DNA of 64,000 nt from Agromyces sp. ISL-38 (GCF_018613935.1 NZ_JAGGPF010000010.1:248001-312000), one strand, 5' to 3'. Positions 43,237-53,209 are shown, counted from the first letter of the stretch. A program made the numbers and translations. The notes: a model not told the origin generated them from the sequence alone.

Positions 43237-43929
43237 ATGGTTCCACCACCGGTCGCGGTGCCGACATTGCGGGCGGAGCGCGAGATCTTCGCCGGAGGTG
43301 CTTCGGTGCTGCTCGCGTGCGACGAGGTCGGCAGGGGAGCGCTCGCAGGCCCCGTCACGGTCGGGCTCGTGCTCATCGATGCGAGCGTTCGCCGCATGCC
43401 GGCGGGCCTGCGCGACTCCAAGCTCCTGAGTGAGCCGCGGCGTGAGGAGATGGCACCGAAGGCGGCCGCATGGGTTCGTGCGTCGGCGGTCGGCGACGCC
43501 TCGGCCATGGAGATCGACGAACTGGGCATCATGGCGTGCCTCGGCCTGGCCGGAGCTCGCGCCTTCGCCGCGCTCGCACTCGCGCTCGGCGACGAGGTGA
43601 CCGATGCGCCGCTCCTGCTCGATGGCAACCACGACTGGCTGAGCATCGCCATCGAGCACCGCGCCCGTGTGGTCACGCGGATCAAGGCCGACCGTGATTG
43701 CGCGTCGGTGGCTGCGGCATCCGTCATCGCCAAGGTGCATCGCGATCGTGGCATGCGCCGCGCGCACGACGACGTGCCCGTCTACAGCTGGGACGAGAAC
43801 AAGGGTTACGCGAGCCGTGCCCACTTCGCCGCGATCGACGAGCACGGACCCAACGAGCTGCACCGCTCGACCTGGCTGCACGATCGCTCGGCATCGGCGC
43901 CGGCGCTCTTCGACCTCGGCGTAGGATGA
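43237..43929 (+). CDS. rnhB: Ribonuclease HII
   Basis: 230-residue RNase HII removing ribonucleotides from DNA-RNA hybrids. Catalytic acids Asp29 and Glu30 in CDEVGRGALAGP, Asp129 in LLLDGNHDW and Asp152 in KADRDCASVAAASVIAKV. ATG 43237 is chosen, 1 nt after the lepB stop, with AAGGGA upstream; ATGs at 43186 and 43210 would overlap lepB. Confidence 0.96.
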   Translation: MVPPPVAVPTLRAEREIFAGGASVLLACDEVGRGALAGPVTVGLVLIDASVRRMPAGLRDSKLLSEPRREEMAPKAAAWVRASAVGDASAMEIDELGIMACLGLAGARAFAALALALGDEVTDAPLLLDGNHDWLSIAIEHRARVVTRIKADRDCASVAAASVIAKVHRDRGMRRAHDDVPVYSWDENKGYASRAHFAAIDEHGPNELHRSTWLHDRSASAPALFDLGVG

Positions 43930-43935
43930 GTCACG

Positions 43936-44259
43936 ATGGATGAAGACGAGTTCGAAGACTACGACCGCGAAGTCGAGTTGGCCCTGTATCGGGAGTACCG
44001 CGACATCGTGTCGCAGTTCCAGTACGTGGTCGAGACCGAGCGACGCTTCTATCTCGCGAACGAGGTCGAACTCGTGCGCCGTGATACCGAGCACGATTTC
44101 TATTTCGAGCTCACCATGAAAGACGTGTGGGTGTGGGACGTCTACCGCGCCGACCGCTTCGTGAAGTCGGTGCGCGTGCTCACGTTCAAAGACGTCAACG
44201 TCGAAGAGCTCGCGACCCGGGAGTTCGAACTCCCGAAGGAGCTCGCGCTCGACGAGTAG
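43936..44259 (+). CDS. DUF2469 family protein
   Basis: 107-residue acidic soluble protein matching DUF2469, which is conserved in actinobacteria between rnhB and yraN. MDEDEFEDYDREVELALYRE and TEHDFYFELTMKDVWVWDVY are characteristic. No catalytic motif is evident; function unknown. 6 nt after rnhB, so likely co-transcribed. Confidence 0.92.
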   Translation: MDEDEFEDYDREVELALYREYRDIVSQFQYVVETERRFYLANEVELVRRDTEHDFYFELTMKDVWVWDVYRADRFVKSVRVLTFKDVNVEELATREFELPKELALDE

Positions 44260-44330
44260 CACTCGTCCTCGACAGCGTTGCTCACTGCTCGGCCTTCGCT
44301 GCTGAGGGCCGCTTCTGCCGGCCGGACCCC

Positions 44331-44361
44331 ACCACCGCGCGACGCTGGTCGCGGAGGTGGT
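44331..44361 (+). promoter_or_regulatory. Hairpin occluding the yraN ribosome site
   Basis: ACCACC with GGTGGT and CGCGAC with GTCGCG stack around a one-by-two internal loop and a GCTG loop. The 3' arm includes GGAGGTGG, the ribosome site of the yraN ATG at 44366. Folding would block initiation; biological use is unproven. Confidence 0.45.
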
Positions 44362-44365
44362 GCGG

Positions 44366-44722
44366 ATGGCGCACAATGCGGAACTCGGTCGACGCGGTGA
44401 ACAGCTTGCGGTCGATCATCTGGTCGGCCGCGGCATGGCGGTGCTCGATCGCAATTGGCGGTGCCGGCTCGGCGAGATCGACATCGTGGCGCGCGACGGG
44501 CGCGACACGGTGTTCGTCGAGGTGAAGACCCGCACGACGAGCGACTTCGGGCACCCGTTCGAGGCCATCACACCGCTGAAGCTCGCGCGCATGCGCCGGC
44601 TCGCGATCGCCTGGTGCGAGGCCACGGACGCCGCGGTGTCGCGAATCCGCATCGACGCCGTCGCCGTGCTCGCCCCCACCGAGGCGCCGGCCCTCATCGA
44701 GCACCTCGAGGGGATCAGCTGA
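44366..44722 (+). CDS. yraN: YraN family (UPF0102) endonuclease-like protein
   Basis: 118-residue protein with a Holliday-junction-resolvase-like fold. GRRGEQLAVDHLVGRGM, EIDIVARDGRDTVFVEVKTR (restriction-endonuclease-type EID...EVK core). ATG 44366 has GGAGGTGG; GTG 44357 is a possible longer start. Stop overlaps the yifB ATG (TGATG), the common yraN-yifB-dprA order linked with DNA processing and natural transformation. Confidence 0.92.
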   Translation: MAHNAELGRRGEQLAVDHLVGRGMAVLDRNWRCRLGEIDIVARDGRDTVFVEVKTRTTSDFGHPFEAITPLKLARMRRLAIAWCEATDAAVSRIRIDAVAVLAPTEAPALIEHLEGIS

Positions 44723-46263
44723 TGCCCGTCGCCCGCACCCGCTCGGTCGCCCTGCTGGGGCTCGCCGGCTCGATCGTCGAAGTCGAGGCCGACCTCTCGT
44801 CGCAATTGCCCGCGTTCGTCATCATCGGCCTGCCCGACGCCGCGCTCGCCGAGGCCCGTGAGCGAGTGCGCTCAGCTGCCGTGAATGCCGGATGCCCCTT
44901 GCCGCAGCGCCGTCTCACGGTGAACCTCTCACCCGCGGCCCTCCCGAAGCACGGCTCCGGCTTCGACCTCGCGATCGCGATCGCGTGCCTCGCGGCCGCG
45001 GGCGAGATCGCACGCGAATCGGTCGACCGTGTCGTTCATCTCGGTGAGCTGGGGCTCGACGGCCGGCTGCGACCGATCGACGGCATCCTCCCCGCGGTGC
45101 TTGCGGCATCGCGCGCGGGTCACGACACCGTCATGGTGCCCGCGGGCAACGCCGCCGAGGCGTCCCTCGTGCCCGGGGTGACGGTGATCGGGGTCGCCTC
45201 GCTCCTCCAGGCCGCCATCTGGCACGGCGGCGCCTATGAGGCGCGCGACGTCGAGGCAGTCCCCTCGACGGATCGCGCCGACGTGCCCGATGCGGTGCCC
45301 GGCGATCTTGCCGACGTGGCCGGCAACGAGGAGGCGGTGGCGGCGCTCCTCGTGGCGGCTGCCGGTGGCCATCACATGTTCCTCCTCGGTCCGCCCGGAG
45401 CGGGCAAGACGATGCTGGCGTCCCGGCTGCCCGGAATCCTGCCCGATCTCGACGCCGACGCGGCGCTCGAGGTCGCCTCGCTCCGCTCGCTCGCCGGTGG
45501 GCGACTCGTGAACGGACTGTCGCTCCGTCCGCCGTTCGAGGCTCCGCATCACACGGCGACGGCAGCGGCGATGGTGGGCGGCGGCAGCCGGCTCATCCGT
45601 CCGGGTGCCGCGGCGCGAGCGACCCACGGCGTGCTGTTCCTCGATGAGGCTCCCGAGTTTCCGGGATCGGTGCTCGACGTGCTCCGCCAGCCGCTCGAAT
45701 CGGGCAGCGTCAGCATCCATCGCGCGACTGCCGTCGCCTCGTTCCCTGCACGGTTCCAGCTTGTGCTCGCCGCGAACCCGTGCCCGTGCGGCGGCTATGA
45801 CTCGCCGGGCAGCGAATGCACCTGTCCGCCGTCGATGAGGCGACGCTACCTCGGCCGCATCTCGGGGCCGCTCCTCGATCGCATCGACGTGCAGCTGAAG
45901 GTGCCGCGGGTCACCGCGGCCGGACTCCGCATGATGGGCGACCGCGCCGGCACCACGAGCGATGAGGCCCGTGCCCGTGTCATCGAAGCCCGCCGAGCGG
46001 CATCCGAACGACTGGTCGGCACCCCTTGGCGCACGAACGCCGAGATGCCGGGCCCGTGGCTGCGCGGCGCGGGCGGCTTGCATCCCGGCGGCAAGGCGAC
46101 CGCGGCCCTCGATCGCGCACTCGAACGCGGCGGCGTCACCATGCGCGGCTACGACCGGGTGCTGAAGGTCGCATGGACCATCGCCGACCTCGACGGCACG
46201 ATGCGCCCCGGCGCCGACCAGGTGGGTCGTGCGTTCTATCTCAGGAAGGGAATCCCCGCATGA
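44722..46263 (+). CDS. YifB/ComM-type magnesium-chelatase-like AAA ATPase
   Basis: 513-residue AAA+ protein. N-terminal Lon-like fold (1-180: ARTRSVALLGLAGSIVEVEADL), Walker A LLGPPGAGKTM (about 222-232), Walker B VLFLDEAPEF, and the zinc-like CPCGGYDSPGSECTC segment. In ComM it promotes branch migration during transformation. Coupled with yraN (TGATG) and dprA (ATGA). Confidence 0.95.
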   Translation: MPVARTRSVALLGLAGSIVEVEADLSSQLPAFVIIGLPDAALAEARERVRSAAVNAGCPLPQRRLTVNLSPAALPKHGSGFDLAIAIACLAAAGEIARESVDRVVHLGELGLDGRLRPIDGILPAVLAASRAGHDTVMVPAGNAAEASLVPGVTVIGVASLLQAAIWHGGAYEARDVEAVPSTDRADVPDAVPGDLADVAGNEEAVAALLVAAAGGHHMFLLGPPGAGKTMLASRLPGILPDLDADAALEVASLRSLAGGRLVNGLSLRPPFEAPHHTATAAAMVGGGSRLIRPGAAARATHGVLFLDEAPEFPGSVLDVLRQPLESGSVSIHRATAVASFPARFQLVLAANPCPCGGYDSPGSECTCPPSMRRRYLGRISGPLLDRIDVQLKVPRVTAAGLRMMGDRAGTTSDEARARVIEARRAASERLVGTPWRTNAEMPGPWLRGAGGLHPGGKATAALDRALERGGVTMRGYDRVLKVAWTIADLDGTMRPGADQVGRAFYLRKGIPA

Positions 46264-47501
46264 GCATCGTGAAGCGCTCGGTGTCACGACTGGCCGCCGA
46301 GCTCTCCGCCGTACGTCGTGACGACGACGGTGCAGCGCTCGAGGCGTTCGCCCGCGCGCTCCTCGGCTCGGTGGCAGAGCCCGGCGACGGGCTGCTCGGA
46401 CGCGTCGTCGCTGCGCTCGGCCCGGTCGAGAGCGCCGAGCTGCTCCTCGAGTCCGCGCCGGCCGAGCGGATCGCCGGTCGTGTCACGGAGGTCGGCGAGT
46501 CGCTCGATCAACGCGAGGCGGCCGCGGGCCTCGAACGGTGGCTGCCGCGCATAGAGCATGCGGCGTTCGTGCGCTCGCTCGCCCAGGCGGCGCGCGTCGA
46601 CGCGCGCCTGCTGATCCCTGGCGACCCCGAGTGGCCGGCGGGCGTCGACGAGCTGGGGGTTCACGCGCCGCTCCTGCTGTGGATTCGCGGCCGCGCCGAC
46701 GCCCTGAACCACGGCCGGCCGTCCATCGCCCTCGTCGGGGCGCGCGCCGCCACGGGCTACGGCGAGCATGTGGCGATGGAGGCATCCGCCGGGCTCGTCG
46801 ATCGCGGGTTCACCATCGTGTCGGGCGGCGCCTACGGCATCGACGGGATGGCGCACCGCTCGGCGCTCGCGAGCGATGGCGTCACGGTCGCCTTCCTCGC
46901 CGGCGGTGTCGACCGCTTCTATCCGATGGGCCATGAGGCGCTGCTCTCACGCATTGCCGCGACCGGCGCGGTCGTCTCCGAGCTCGGGTGCGGTGCTGCT
47001 CCGACGAAGTGGCGCTTCCTCCAGCGCAATCGACTCATCGCGGCTGCGAGCGAGGCGACGGTCGTACTCGAGGCCGGGATGCGGTCAGGGTCGCTCAACA
47101 CCGCCGGTCACGCGGCAGCGCTCGGCCGCCCCCTCGGTGCCGTGCCCGGGCCGGTCACGAGTCCGGCATCGGGCGGATGTCACCGCCTCCTCCGTGAGTA
47201 CGACGCCGTGTGCGTGGTCGACGCCGGGCAGATGGCCGAACTCGTCGGCGACCACCGATCGGGCATGCGCCCGAGTGCCGGCGACGGCGACGGCGCCGGC
47301 GCGCCCTACATCGCCGCTGCGTCGCCCAACGCCGTGCGCGTCATCGACGCGCTCAGCGTGCGGAGCCCGCGCTCGCTCGACGAGGTTGCGAAGAGGTGCG
47401 GCATGGCGGCGACGGCGGTCATGAGCGTGCTCGGCGCCCTCGAGGCGGAGGGCGTGGCCGTGCGTCATTCCGAGGGCTGGCGGCGGAGCCGCGCGACGTG
47501 A
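46260..47501 (+). CDS. dprA: DNA processing protein DprA
   Basis: 413-residue RecA loader for incoming single-stranded DNA. Rossmann core with IALVGARAATGYG, SGGAYGIDGMAHRSAL, FLAGGVDRFYP and SGSLNTAGHAAALGR; C-terminal winged helix at about 350-405. Starts ATGA-coupled to yifB. No other competence genes (comEC, comF) are in the window. Confidence 0.96.
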   Translation: MSIVKRSVSRLAAELSAVRRDDDGAALEAFARALLGSVAEPGDGLLGRVVAALGPVESAELLLESAPAERIAGRVTEVGESLDQREAAAGLERWLPRIEHAAFVRSLAQAARVDARLLIPGDPEWPAGVDELGVHAPLLLWIRGRADALNHGRPSIALVGARAATGYGEHVAMEASAGLVDRGFTIVSGGAYGIDGMAHRSALASDGVTVAFLAGGVDRFYPMGHEALLSRIAATGAVVSELGCGAAPTKWRFLQRNRLIAAASEATVVLEAGMRSGSLNTAGHAAALGRPLGAVPGPVTSPASGGCHRLLREYDAVCVVDAGQMAELVGDHRSGMRPSAGDGDGAGAPYIAAASPNAVRVIDALSVRSPRSLDEVAKRCGMAATAVMSVLGALEAEGVAVRHSEGWRRSRAT

Positions 47502-47538
47502 GGGGGCCACCATCCGCACGACACGACGATGCCGCCGA

Positions 47539-47593
47539 GCGGCGTGACGGGGTGGGCGCGCGGCGTGATGGGGTCGCCGCGCGGCGTGACGGC
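47539..47593. repeat. Three tandem copies of a 21-bp unit
   Basis: Units start at 47539, 47560 and 47581 with GCGGCGTGAYGG heads; the third is incomplete. They lie in the gap between dprA and the phosphodiesterase gene, where no gene is seen. Confidence 0.55.
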
Positions 47594-47637
47594 ACCCGTC
47601 GGAGGCTCGGCTTAGGCTGACCCTGAAGGGGGTCGGC

Positions 47638-48549
47638 ATGCAGTATCCGAAGCTCGGGAGGTATCCCGCAGCGCGTCAGGTGATCGCCCATGTGAGCGAC
47701 ACGCACTTGCTCGAAGGCGGTGCGCCGCTCGGTGGGGTCGCCGACACCGTGCTCGCGCTGGAGCAGACGGTGTCGCAGTTGCGTCGACTCGGCGACGCCC
47801 TCGACGCGATCGTCGTGACCGGCGATGTCGCCGATCTCGGGGAGCCCGACGCCTACCGCATCGCCCGCGAGATCCTCGCACCTCTCGCGAGCTCGGCAGG
47901 TGCCGAGCTCTGCTGGGTGATGGGCAATCACGACGAGCGCGGCACGTTCCGACGCGACCTCCTCGGCGAGGCGCCGAGCGATTCCCCGGTCAATCGCATC
48001 ACCGACGTGTCGGGGCTCCGCGTGATCGCGATCGACACGACCGTGCCGGGATACCATCACGGCCTGCTCGACGAATCGACGATCTCCTGGCTCGATGCGG
48101 CTCTTTCAGATCCCGCGCCACTTGGCACCGTACTCGCGATGCACCATGCTCCGATCGCCACGCCCCTCGCCCTCATGGACCTGCTCGAGCTGCGCGGGCA
48201 GGACGAACTCGCCGAGGTGATCGGCGGCCGTGATGTGCGGCTCATCCTCGGCGGTCACCTTCACTACGCCACCAACGGCATGTTCGCCGGCATCCCGGTG
48301 TCGGTCGCCGGGGCAACCGCATACACGATGGACCTCTCCGCGCCGACCCGCGAGCTCGCCGGCATCGACGGCGGCCGCTCGTTCACGCTCGTGCACCTCT
48401 TCGAGGACAACTTCACCACGTCGATCGTGCCGATCGGTGCGTTTCCCATGGTCACGAACTTCAGCGCCGAGTTCCTCGCCGAGATCGAGGCGCTCTCGCC
48501 CGAGGCCAGGCTCGAGCGCTTCTCACGAAAGCCCACCGGCGTCGCATGA
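47638..48549 (+). CDS. Metallophosphoesterase (CpdA-like 3',5'-cyclic nucleotide phosphodiesterase)
   Basis: 303-residue binuclear metal phosphoesterase. All motifs are present: [28 protein letters not shown] and GGHLHY. Class III cAMP phosphodiesterases have this set, but other phosphodiesters are possible. No signal peptide. GGGGG ribosome site just before the ATG; TAGGCT at 47613 may be the -10. Confidence 0.85.
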   Translation: MQYPKLGRYPAARQVIAHVSDTHLLEGGAPLGGVADTVLALEQTVSQLRRLGDALDAIVVTGDVADLGEPDAYRIAREILAPLASSAGAELCWVMGNHDERGTFRRDLLGEAPSDSPVNRITDVSGLRVIAIDTTVPGYHHGLLDESTISWLDAALSDPAPLGTVLAMHHAPIATPLALMDLLELRGQDELAEVIGGRDVRLILGGHLHYATNGMFAGIPVSVAGATAYTMDLSAPTRELAGIDGGRSFTLVHLFEDNFTTSIVPIGAFPMVTNFSAEFLAEIEALSPEARLERFSRKPTGVA

Positions 48550-48616
48550 CCGGCGATCGCGCGCGGGGTGCCCGAGCCCCAGCACAGTGCGGGTCGAGTC
48601 AGTGCAGGCCGAAGCC

Positions 48617-49555
48617 ATGAACCTCGACACCCTGCTCGACGACTACCTCGCGCACGTGCGCACTGAACGCGGGTACTCCGAGCACACTGTCGCGGCATAC
48701 CGCGGCGATCTCATCGAGCTCGTCGCGTTCGCGGGGGAGCGGGGCGCCGTTGACGCCGCCGCGATCGATCTCGCGCTCCTCCGCGACTGGCTCTGGGCGG
48801 CGACGGAGCGCGGGCTCGCACGAGCGAGCATCGCGCGGCGCGCGGCATCCGCCCGGGGATTCACCGCGTGGCTCTTGCGTCGCGGCCTCATCGCGGCCGA
48901 TCCCGGGCTTCGTCTCAGGGCGCCGCGCGCGCAGCGCACCCTTCCGAGGGTGGTCACGCAGCAGGCACTCGCCGACGCGCTCGCCGCACTCGAGCGCGCC
49001 GCCTCGACCGACGATCCCATAGCGGTGCGCGACAGTGCCATCGTCGAACTGCTCTACGCCTCGGCGCTTCGCGTCTCCGAGCTCGTCGGACTCGATCGCT
49101 CGGCGATCGATCGTCGACGCCGAACGGTCCTGGTCGTCGGCAAGGGCTCGAAGGAACGTGTCGTGCCCTACGGCGCCCCTGCGGCTCGAGCGCTCGACCA
49201 CTATCTCGACCAAGCGCGACCCGCCATCCTGGCCGCGGCCGCGGCGGCTCAGACCGGGCGTGGCGCGCTCGCCGTGACCGATGCGGTGTTCCTCGGCGCG
49301 CGGGGCGCTCGGATGGGCGTCAGGAGCGTCTACCGTGTCGTCACCGAGGTGCTCTCATCGATCCCGGGCACCGGTCCGAGCGGACCGCATGCCTTCCGTC
49401 ACAGCGCCGCGACGCACCTCCTCGATGGCGGCGCCGACCTGCGGGCGGTGCAGGAGTTCCTCGGTCACGCGAGCCTCGGCACGACCCAGATCTACACCCA
49501 CGTCTCGGCCGAACGGCTGAAGCAGAGCTATCGCACGGCGCACCCGCGGGCCTGA
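48617..49555 (+). CDS. xerC: Tyrosine recombinase XerC
   Basis: 312-residue recombinase resolving chromosome dimers. Catalytic residues: Arg152 (SALRVSEL), Lys176 (VVGKGSKE), His258 and Arg261 ([10 protein letters not shown]), His284 (LGHASLG), Tyr293 (QIYTHV). SAM-like N-terminal domain at 1-90. It sits between dprA and rpsB, the usual actinobacterial place for xerC, not next to a mobile element. Confidence 0.95.
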   Translation: MNLDTLLDDYLAHVRTERGYSEHTVAAYRGDLIELVAFAGERGAVDAAAIDLALLRDWLWAATERGLARASIARRAASARGFTAWLLRRGLIAADPGLRLRAPRAQRTLPRVVTQQALADALAALERAASTDDPIAVRDSAIVELLYASALRVSELVGLDRSAIDRRRRTVLVVGKGSKERVVPYGAPAARALDHYLDQARPAILAAAAAAQTGRGALAVTDAVFLGARGARMGVRSVYRVVTEVLSSIPGTGPSGPHAFRHSAATHLLDGGADLRAVQEFLGHASLGTTQIYTHVSAERLKQSYRTAHPRA

Positions 49556-49558
49556 CGC

Positions 49559-50158
49559 TTACAACGTGGGCAGCAGCACCGCTCGCGGCAGGCCGCCGAG
49601 GAACAGGAACGGCGAGACGTACTCGCCGTGCACCCGCACGCCGAAGTGCACGCATTCCGACGCACAGTGTCCGCCCGAGGCGACCGTGCCGATCGAATCG
49701 CCTGCCGTCACGGAAGTGCCGGCCCCGACGAGAGCCTCCACGGGCTCGATTGCGCTCACGACGCCGTCGCCGTGATCGATCGCGACGACCCCTCGTCCGG
49801 CGACCGTGCCGGCGAAACTGACGGTGCCGGCTGCCGGGGCAGTGACGACGGCACCTGCAGCCGCTTCAAGATCGATGCCGCGGTGGCCGGCCGCGTAGGG
49901 CGTCGGCGGCGCGCGGAACGGGGACACGACCCGGATCGGCGGCGGAACCGGCCACGTCCACGTCTGGGGATGGTCGACGTGCGGCGATGAGGCTTCAGCC
50001 ATCGCGCCCGTGCGGAGACCGAGTGCCTCCGCGGCAGGCGGCGTGATGGCGATGAAGGCGGCAAGCGTGCCGACGATGAGGGCGGATGCCGCGACGAGCG
50101 ACAACACCGTGCTTGAACGGGTGCTGCGGGAAGGCGGCGCGGAGGGGAAATCGGTCAT
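49559..50158 (-). CDS. M23 (LytM) family peptidoglycan endopeptidase-like protein
   Basis: 199-residue membrane-anchored wall protein: one N-terminal membrane segment (about residues 15-43) then an M23 domain with GHRGIDLE and [12 protein letters not shown] (zinc ligands). The C-A-S-E-C pair may form a disulfide outside. Cleaves peptide cross-links or, if inactive, activates amidases. The ATG at 50158 is uncertain (no good ribosome site); a longer frame extends to 50323. Divergent from rpsB and convergent with xerC, 3 nt between stops. Confidence 0.88.
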   Translation of the reverse strand: MTDFPSAPPSRSTRSSTVLSLVAASALIVGTLAAFIAITPPAAEALGLRTGAMAEASSPHVDHPQTWTWPVPPPIRVVSPFRAPPTPYAAGHRGIDLEAAAGAVVTAPAAGTVSFAGTVAGRGVVAIDHGDGVVSAIEPVEALVGAGTSVTAGDSIGTVASGGHCASECVHFGVRVHGEYVSPFLFLGGLPRAVLLPTL

Positions 50159-50234
50159 GTTCCGATGCTCGATCGGCGCGGAGGCATCCGTCGCGGAGGA
50201 ATCGAACCGGTGGCGATCCGACCGCCGCTCGCGG

Positions 50235-50263
50235 TTGGGGAGGACGAGTGCCGATGATAGAGT
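50235..50263 (+). promoter_or_regulatory. Promoter of rpsB-tsf
   Basis: TTGGGG (50235-50240), 17 bp spacer, then TAGAGT (50258-50263) preceded by TGA. The transcript would have a leader of about 150 nt. Confidence 0.55.
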
Positions 50264-50417
50264 GTCGAGAGCACCTCGGTCCTCCGGGGTGACTACGCGT
50301 GCCATTTCGGCCGACGACTCCACTCAGTCCCCTCTTCGGAGCGGGCGGAGCCGTGCCGGGCACCAGGGCTCTCGGCCGCCGGCCGGAGCGACAACTGAGA
50401 ACAAAGGAGTACGGCTC
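50264..50417 (+). promoter_or_regulatory. Long structured leader of rpsB
   Basis: Contains an 8-bp hairpin (50272-50291, loop TCCT with one G-U pair) and a second hairpin GAGCC/GGCTC with inner GTGC/GCAC (50348-50371). A ribosome site AAAGGAG precedes the ATG at 50418. Such leaders often give S2 autoregulation; not proven here. Confidence 0.4.
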
Positions 50418-51434
50418 ATGGCCGTCGTCACCATCCGCCAGCTGCTCGACAGCGGCGTTCACTTCGGGCACCAGACCCGCCGTTGGAACCCGAAGATGAA
50501 GCGATTCATCTTCACTGAGCGTTCCGGCATCTACATCATCGACCTGCAGCAGTCGCTCGGCTACATCGACAAGGCCTACGACTTCGTCAAGGACACGGTC
50601 GCCCACGGCGGCACGATCCTCTTCGTCGGCACCAAGAAGCAGGCCCAGGAGTCCATCGCCGAGCAGGCGACCCGCGTCGGCCAGCCCTTCGTCAACCAGC
50701 GTTGGCTCGGCGGTCTCCTCACGAACTTCACCACGGTCTCCAAGCGCCTCGCGCGCATGAAGGAGCTCGAGGAGCTCGACTTCGAAGGCACCACGAGCGG
50801 GTTCACCAAGAAGGAACTCCTCATCAAGAAGCGCGAGCTCGACAAGCTGCACAAGTCGCTCGGCGGCATCCGCAACCTGTCGAAGACGCCGTCGGCCCTC
50901 TGGGTGGTCGACACCAAGAAGGAGCACCTCGCGATCGACGAGGCCAAGAAGCTCGGCATCCCCGTCATCGGCATCCTCGACACGAACTGCGACCCCGACG
51001 AGGTGCAGTACCCGATTCCGGGCAACGACGATGCGATCCGTTCCGTGAGCCTGCTCACCCGCATCATCGCCGACGCTGCGGCCGAGGGCCTCATCGAGCG
51101 TCACCAGAAGCCCGAAGCCGAGGGCAACGTCTCGGCCGTCGAGCCGCTCGCCGAGTGGGAGGCGGAGCTCCTCCAGGCTCAGACCCCCGAGCAGTCCTCG
51201 CCCGAGACCGCCAAGGTCGACGCCGCAACCGCTGAGGCCGAAGAGGTCTCCGAGGTCGTCGAGGCGGTTTCCGCAGAAGCCACCGACGAAGCCGCCACCG
51301 AGTCGGCTGCCGACGCCGAAGCGGCTGAGGCCGCTGCACCCGAGGCCGCTGAGGCTGAGTCCGATGCACCCGAGGCCGCTGAGGCTGAGGCCGCTGCACC
51401 CGAGGCCGCTGAGGCCGCCGCCGAGTCCAAGTAA
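50418..51434 (+). CDS. rpsB: 30S ribosomal protein S2
   Basis: 338-residue S2. The core 1-245 is standard ([48 protein letters not shown]). After about residue 255 there is a 70-residue Glu/Ala-rich tail with repeated APEAAEAE units, coded by 30-bp tandem repeats (51330-51419). Such tails are common for actinobacterial S2. Leads the rpsB-tsf operon. Confidence 0.98.
   Translation: MAVVTIRQLLDSGVHFGHQTRRWNPKMKRFIFTERSGIYIIDLQQSLGYIDKAYDFVKDTVAHGGTILFVGTKKQAQESIAEQATRVGQPFVNQRWLGGLLTNFTTVSKRLARMKELEELDFEGTTSGFTKKELLIKKRELDKLHKSLGGIRNLSKTPSALWVVDTKKEHLAIDEAKKLGIPVIGILDTNCDPDEVQYPIPGNDDAIRSVSLLTRIIADAAAEGLIERHQKPEAEGNVSAVEPLAEWEAELLQAQTPEQSSPETAKVDAATAEAEEVSEVVEAVSAEATDEAATESAADAEAAEAAAPEAAEAESDAPEAAEAEAAAPEAAEAAAESK
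51330..51419 (+). repeat. Three 30-bp tandem repeats inside rpsB
   Basis: Units 51330-51359, 51360-51389 and 51390-51419 code for [12 protein letters not shown] type decapeptides. Unit two differs mainly at its first bases. Slippage-prone; likely to vary in length between strains. Confidence 0.85.
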
Positions 51435-51460
51435 GACCACGAGCCAGGAGACATCCGAAT

Positions 51461-52291
51461 ATGGCCAATTTCACTCTCGAAGACGTCAAGAGCCTGCGCG
51501 AGCGCCTCGGCACCGGCATGGTCGACACGAAGAACGCACTCGTGGAGGCCGACGGTGACATCGAGAAGGCGGTCGAGGTTCTTCGCCTGAAGGGCGCGAA
51601 GGGCAATGCCAAGCGCGCCGACCGCTCCACCGCCGAGGGCCTTGTGGCCGCCGTCGACAACGGCGACGGCACCGCGACCCTGATCGAGCTCGCGTGCGAG
51701 ACGGACTTCGTCGCCAAGGGCGACAAGTTCGTCGGCCTGGCCGACCGCGTGCTCGCGGCCGTCGCCGCGTCCCGTGCCGACTCGGTCGAGGCGGCACTCG
51801 CCGCTCCGGCCGACGGCAAGACCGTCGCTGACGTGATCAACGAAGAGGCGGCGATTCTCGGCGAGAAGGTCGAGCTTCGTCGCGTCCGCCTCGTCAAGGG
51901 CGAGCACTTCTCGATCTACCTGCACAAGACGTCGAAGGACCTGCCCCCGCAGGTCGGCGTGGTGCTCGGATTCGCCGGTGACGACGCGGAGACCGCGCGC
52001 AGCGTCGCCCAGCACATCTCGTTCGCGAACCCCGAGTACCTCGCACGCGAAGACGTTCCGTCCGACGCGGTCGAGAAGGAGCGCTCGATCGTCGAGCAGA
52101 TCTCTCGCGAAGAGGGCAAGCCCGAGGCTGCGCTCCCGAAGATCATCGAGGGCCGTCTCGGCGCCTACTTCAAGCAGGTCGCACTGCTCGAGCAGGACTA
52201 CGCCAAGGACAACAAGCTCTCGGTCAGCAAGGTCGTCAAGGATGCAGGCCTCACGGTGAGCGACTTCGCTCGCTTCAAGGTCGGCGCGTAA
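51461..52291 (+). CDS. tsf: Elongation factor Ts
   Basis: 276-residue guanine-nucleotide exchange factor of EF-Tu. TTLEDVKSLRERLGTGMVDTK-type N-terminus (here ANFTLEDVK), core TDFVAKGDKF and VLGFAGDD follow. AGGAGA ribosome site. Followed by a strong terminator. Confidence 0.98.
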   Translation: MANFTLEDVKSLRERLGTGMVDTKNALVEADGDIEKAVEVLRLKGAKGNAKRADRSTAEGLVAAVDNGDGTATLIELACETDFVAKGDKFVGLADRVLAAVAASRADSVEAALAAPADGKTVADVINEEAAILGEKVELRRVRLVKGEHFSIYLHKTSKDLPPQVGVVLGFAGDDAETARSVAQHISFANPEYLAREDVPSDAVEKERSIVEQISREEGKPEAALPKIIEGRLGAYFKQVALLEQDYAKDNKLSVSKVVKDAGLTVSDFARFKVGA

Positions 52292-52301
52292 GTGCCACAG
52301 G

Positions 52302-52334
52302 GGAGTCCGGATCGCACGCAGCGATCCGGACTCC
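52302..52334 (+). terminator. Rho-independent terminator after tsf
   Basis: 14-bp perfect stem GGAGTCCGGATCGC with its complement, ACGCA loop, then TTTG. Ends rpsB-tsf. Confidence 0.85.
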
Positions 52335-52444
52335 TTTGCTGTCTGCGGCGCAGATGCTCGTGAGCGATCCGTGAGACGGCGCCACCCGGCACTGCGCCGG
52401 AGCGCATGAACCAGTAGTTTTGACAGGGGAAGGAACGGTCGGGC

Positions 52445-53176
52445 ATGACTGAACACAAGCGCAGGGTGATGCTGAAGCTCTCGGGCGAGGCCTTCGGCGG
52501 CGGGTCGCTCGGTGTCAATCCCGACGTGGTCGGTGCGCTGGCACGGGAGATCGCGGATGCCGCGCGCACCGTCGAGGTCGCGATCGTCGTCGGCGGCGGC
52601 AACTTCTTCCGGGGCGCAGAGCTCTCGCAGCGCGGAATGGACCGGGGCCGCGCCGACTACATGGGCATGCTCGGCACTGTCATGAACGCGCTCGCGCTGC
52701 AGGACTTCCTCGAGCAGGCCGGCGCTGAGACGCGCGTGCAGTCCGCGATCGCCATGACGCAGGTCGCTGAGCCCTACATCCCGCGCCGCGCCGAACGGCA
52801 TCTCGAGAAGGGCCGGGTCGTCATCTTCGGCGCCGGCGCAGGCCTGCCCTACTTCTCCACCGACACCGTGGCAGCCCAGCGCGCCCTCGAGATCGGCGCC
52901 GAAGTCGTGCTCGTCGCGAAGAACGGCGTCGACGGCGTCTACTCGGATGACCCCCGCACCAACCCCGACGCCCACAAGATCGACCGCATCAGCTACCAGG
53001 AGGCGCTGCAGCGCGGCCTCAAGGTCGTCGACTCGACCGCGTTCAGCCTCTGCATGGACAACGGCATGCCGATGCAGGTTTTCGGTATGGAGCCGGGCGG
53101 AAACGTCACCGCGGCGATCCTCGGCGCCGAGCTCGGCACGGTCGTGAGCAACGGCGTACACGCGTCGACTCGATAG
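52445..53176 (+). CDS. pyrH: Uridylate kinase
   Basis: 243-residue UMP kinase (amino-acid kinase fold). [24 protein letters not shown] and the [13 protein letters not shown] loop. GGAAGG ribosome site. Typical pyrH-frr-cdsA order. Hexamer subject to GTP/UTP control in related enzymes. Confidence 0.98.
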   Translation: MTEHKRRVMLKLSGEAFGGGSLGVNPDVVGALAREIADAARTVEVAIVVGGGNFFRGAELSQRGMDRGRADYMGMLGTVMNALALQDFLEQAGAETRVQSAIAMTQVAEPYIPRRAERHLEKGRVVIFGAGAGLPYFSTDTVAAQRALEIGAEVVLVAKNGVDGVYSDDPRTNPDAHKIDRISYQEALQRGLKVVDSTAFSLCMDNGMPMQVFGMEPGGNVTAAILGAELGTVVSNGVHASTR

Positions 53177-53209
53177 ACTGTTCCGAGTAGCGAACCAGAA
53201 GGAGTTCCC

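Noticed and set aside
47539..47593. Possible CRISPR array
   Set aside because: Units are directly adjacent without spacers, only three, and no cas gene is near.
48617..49555. XerC gene as mobile-element integrase
   Set aside because: Its place between dprA and rpsB and lack of att-like repeats or tRNA nearby fit the housekeeping XerC.
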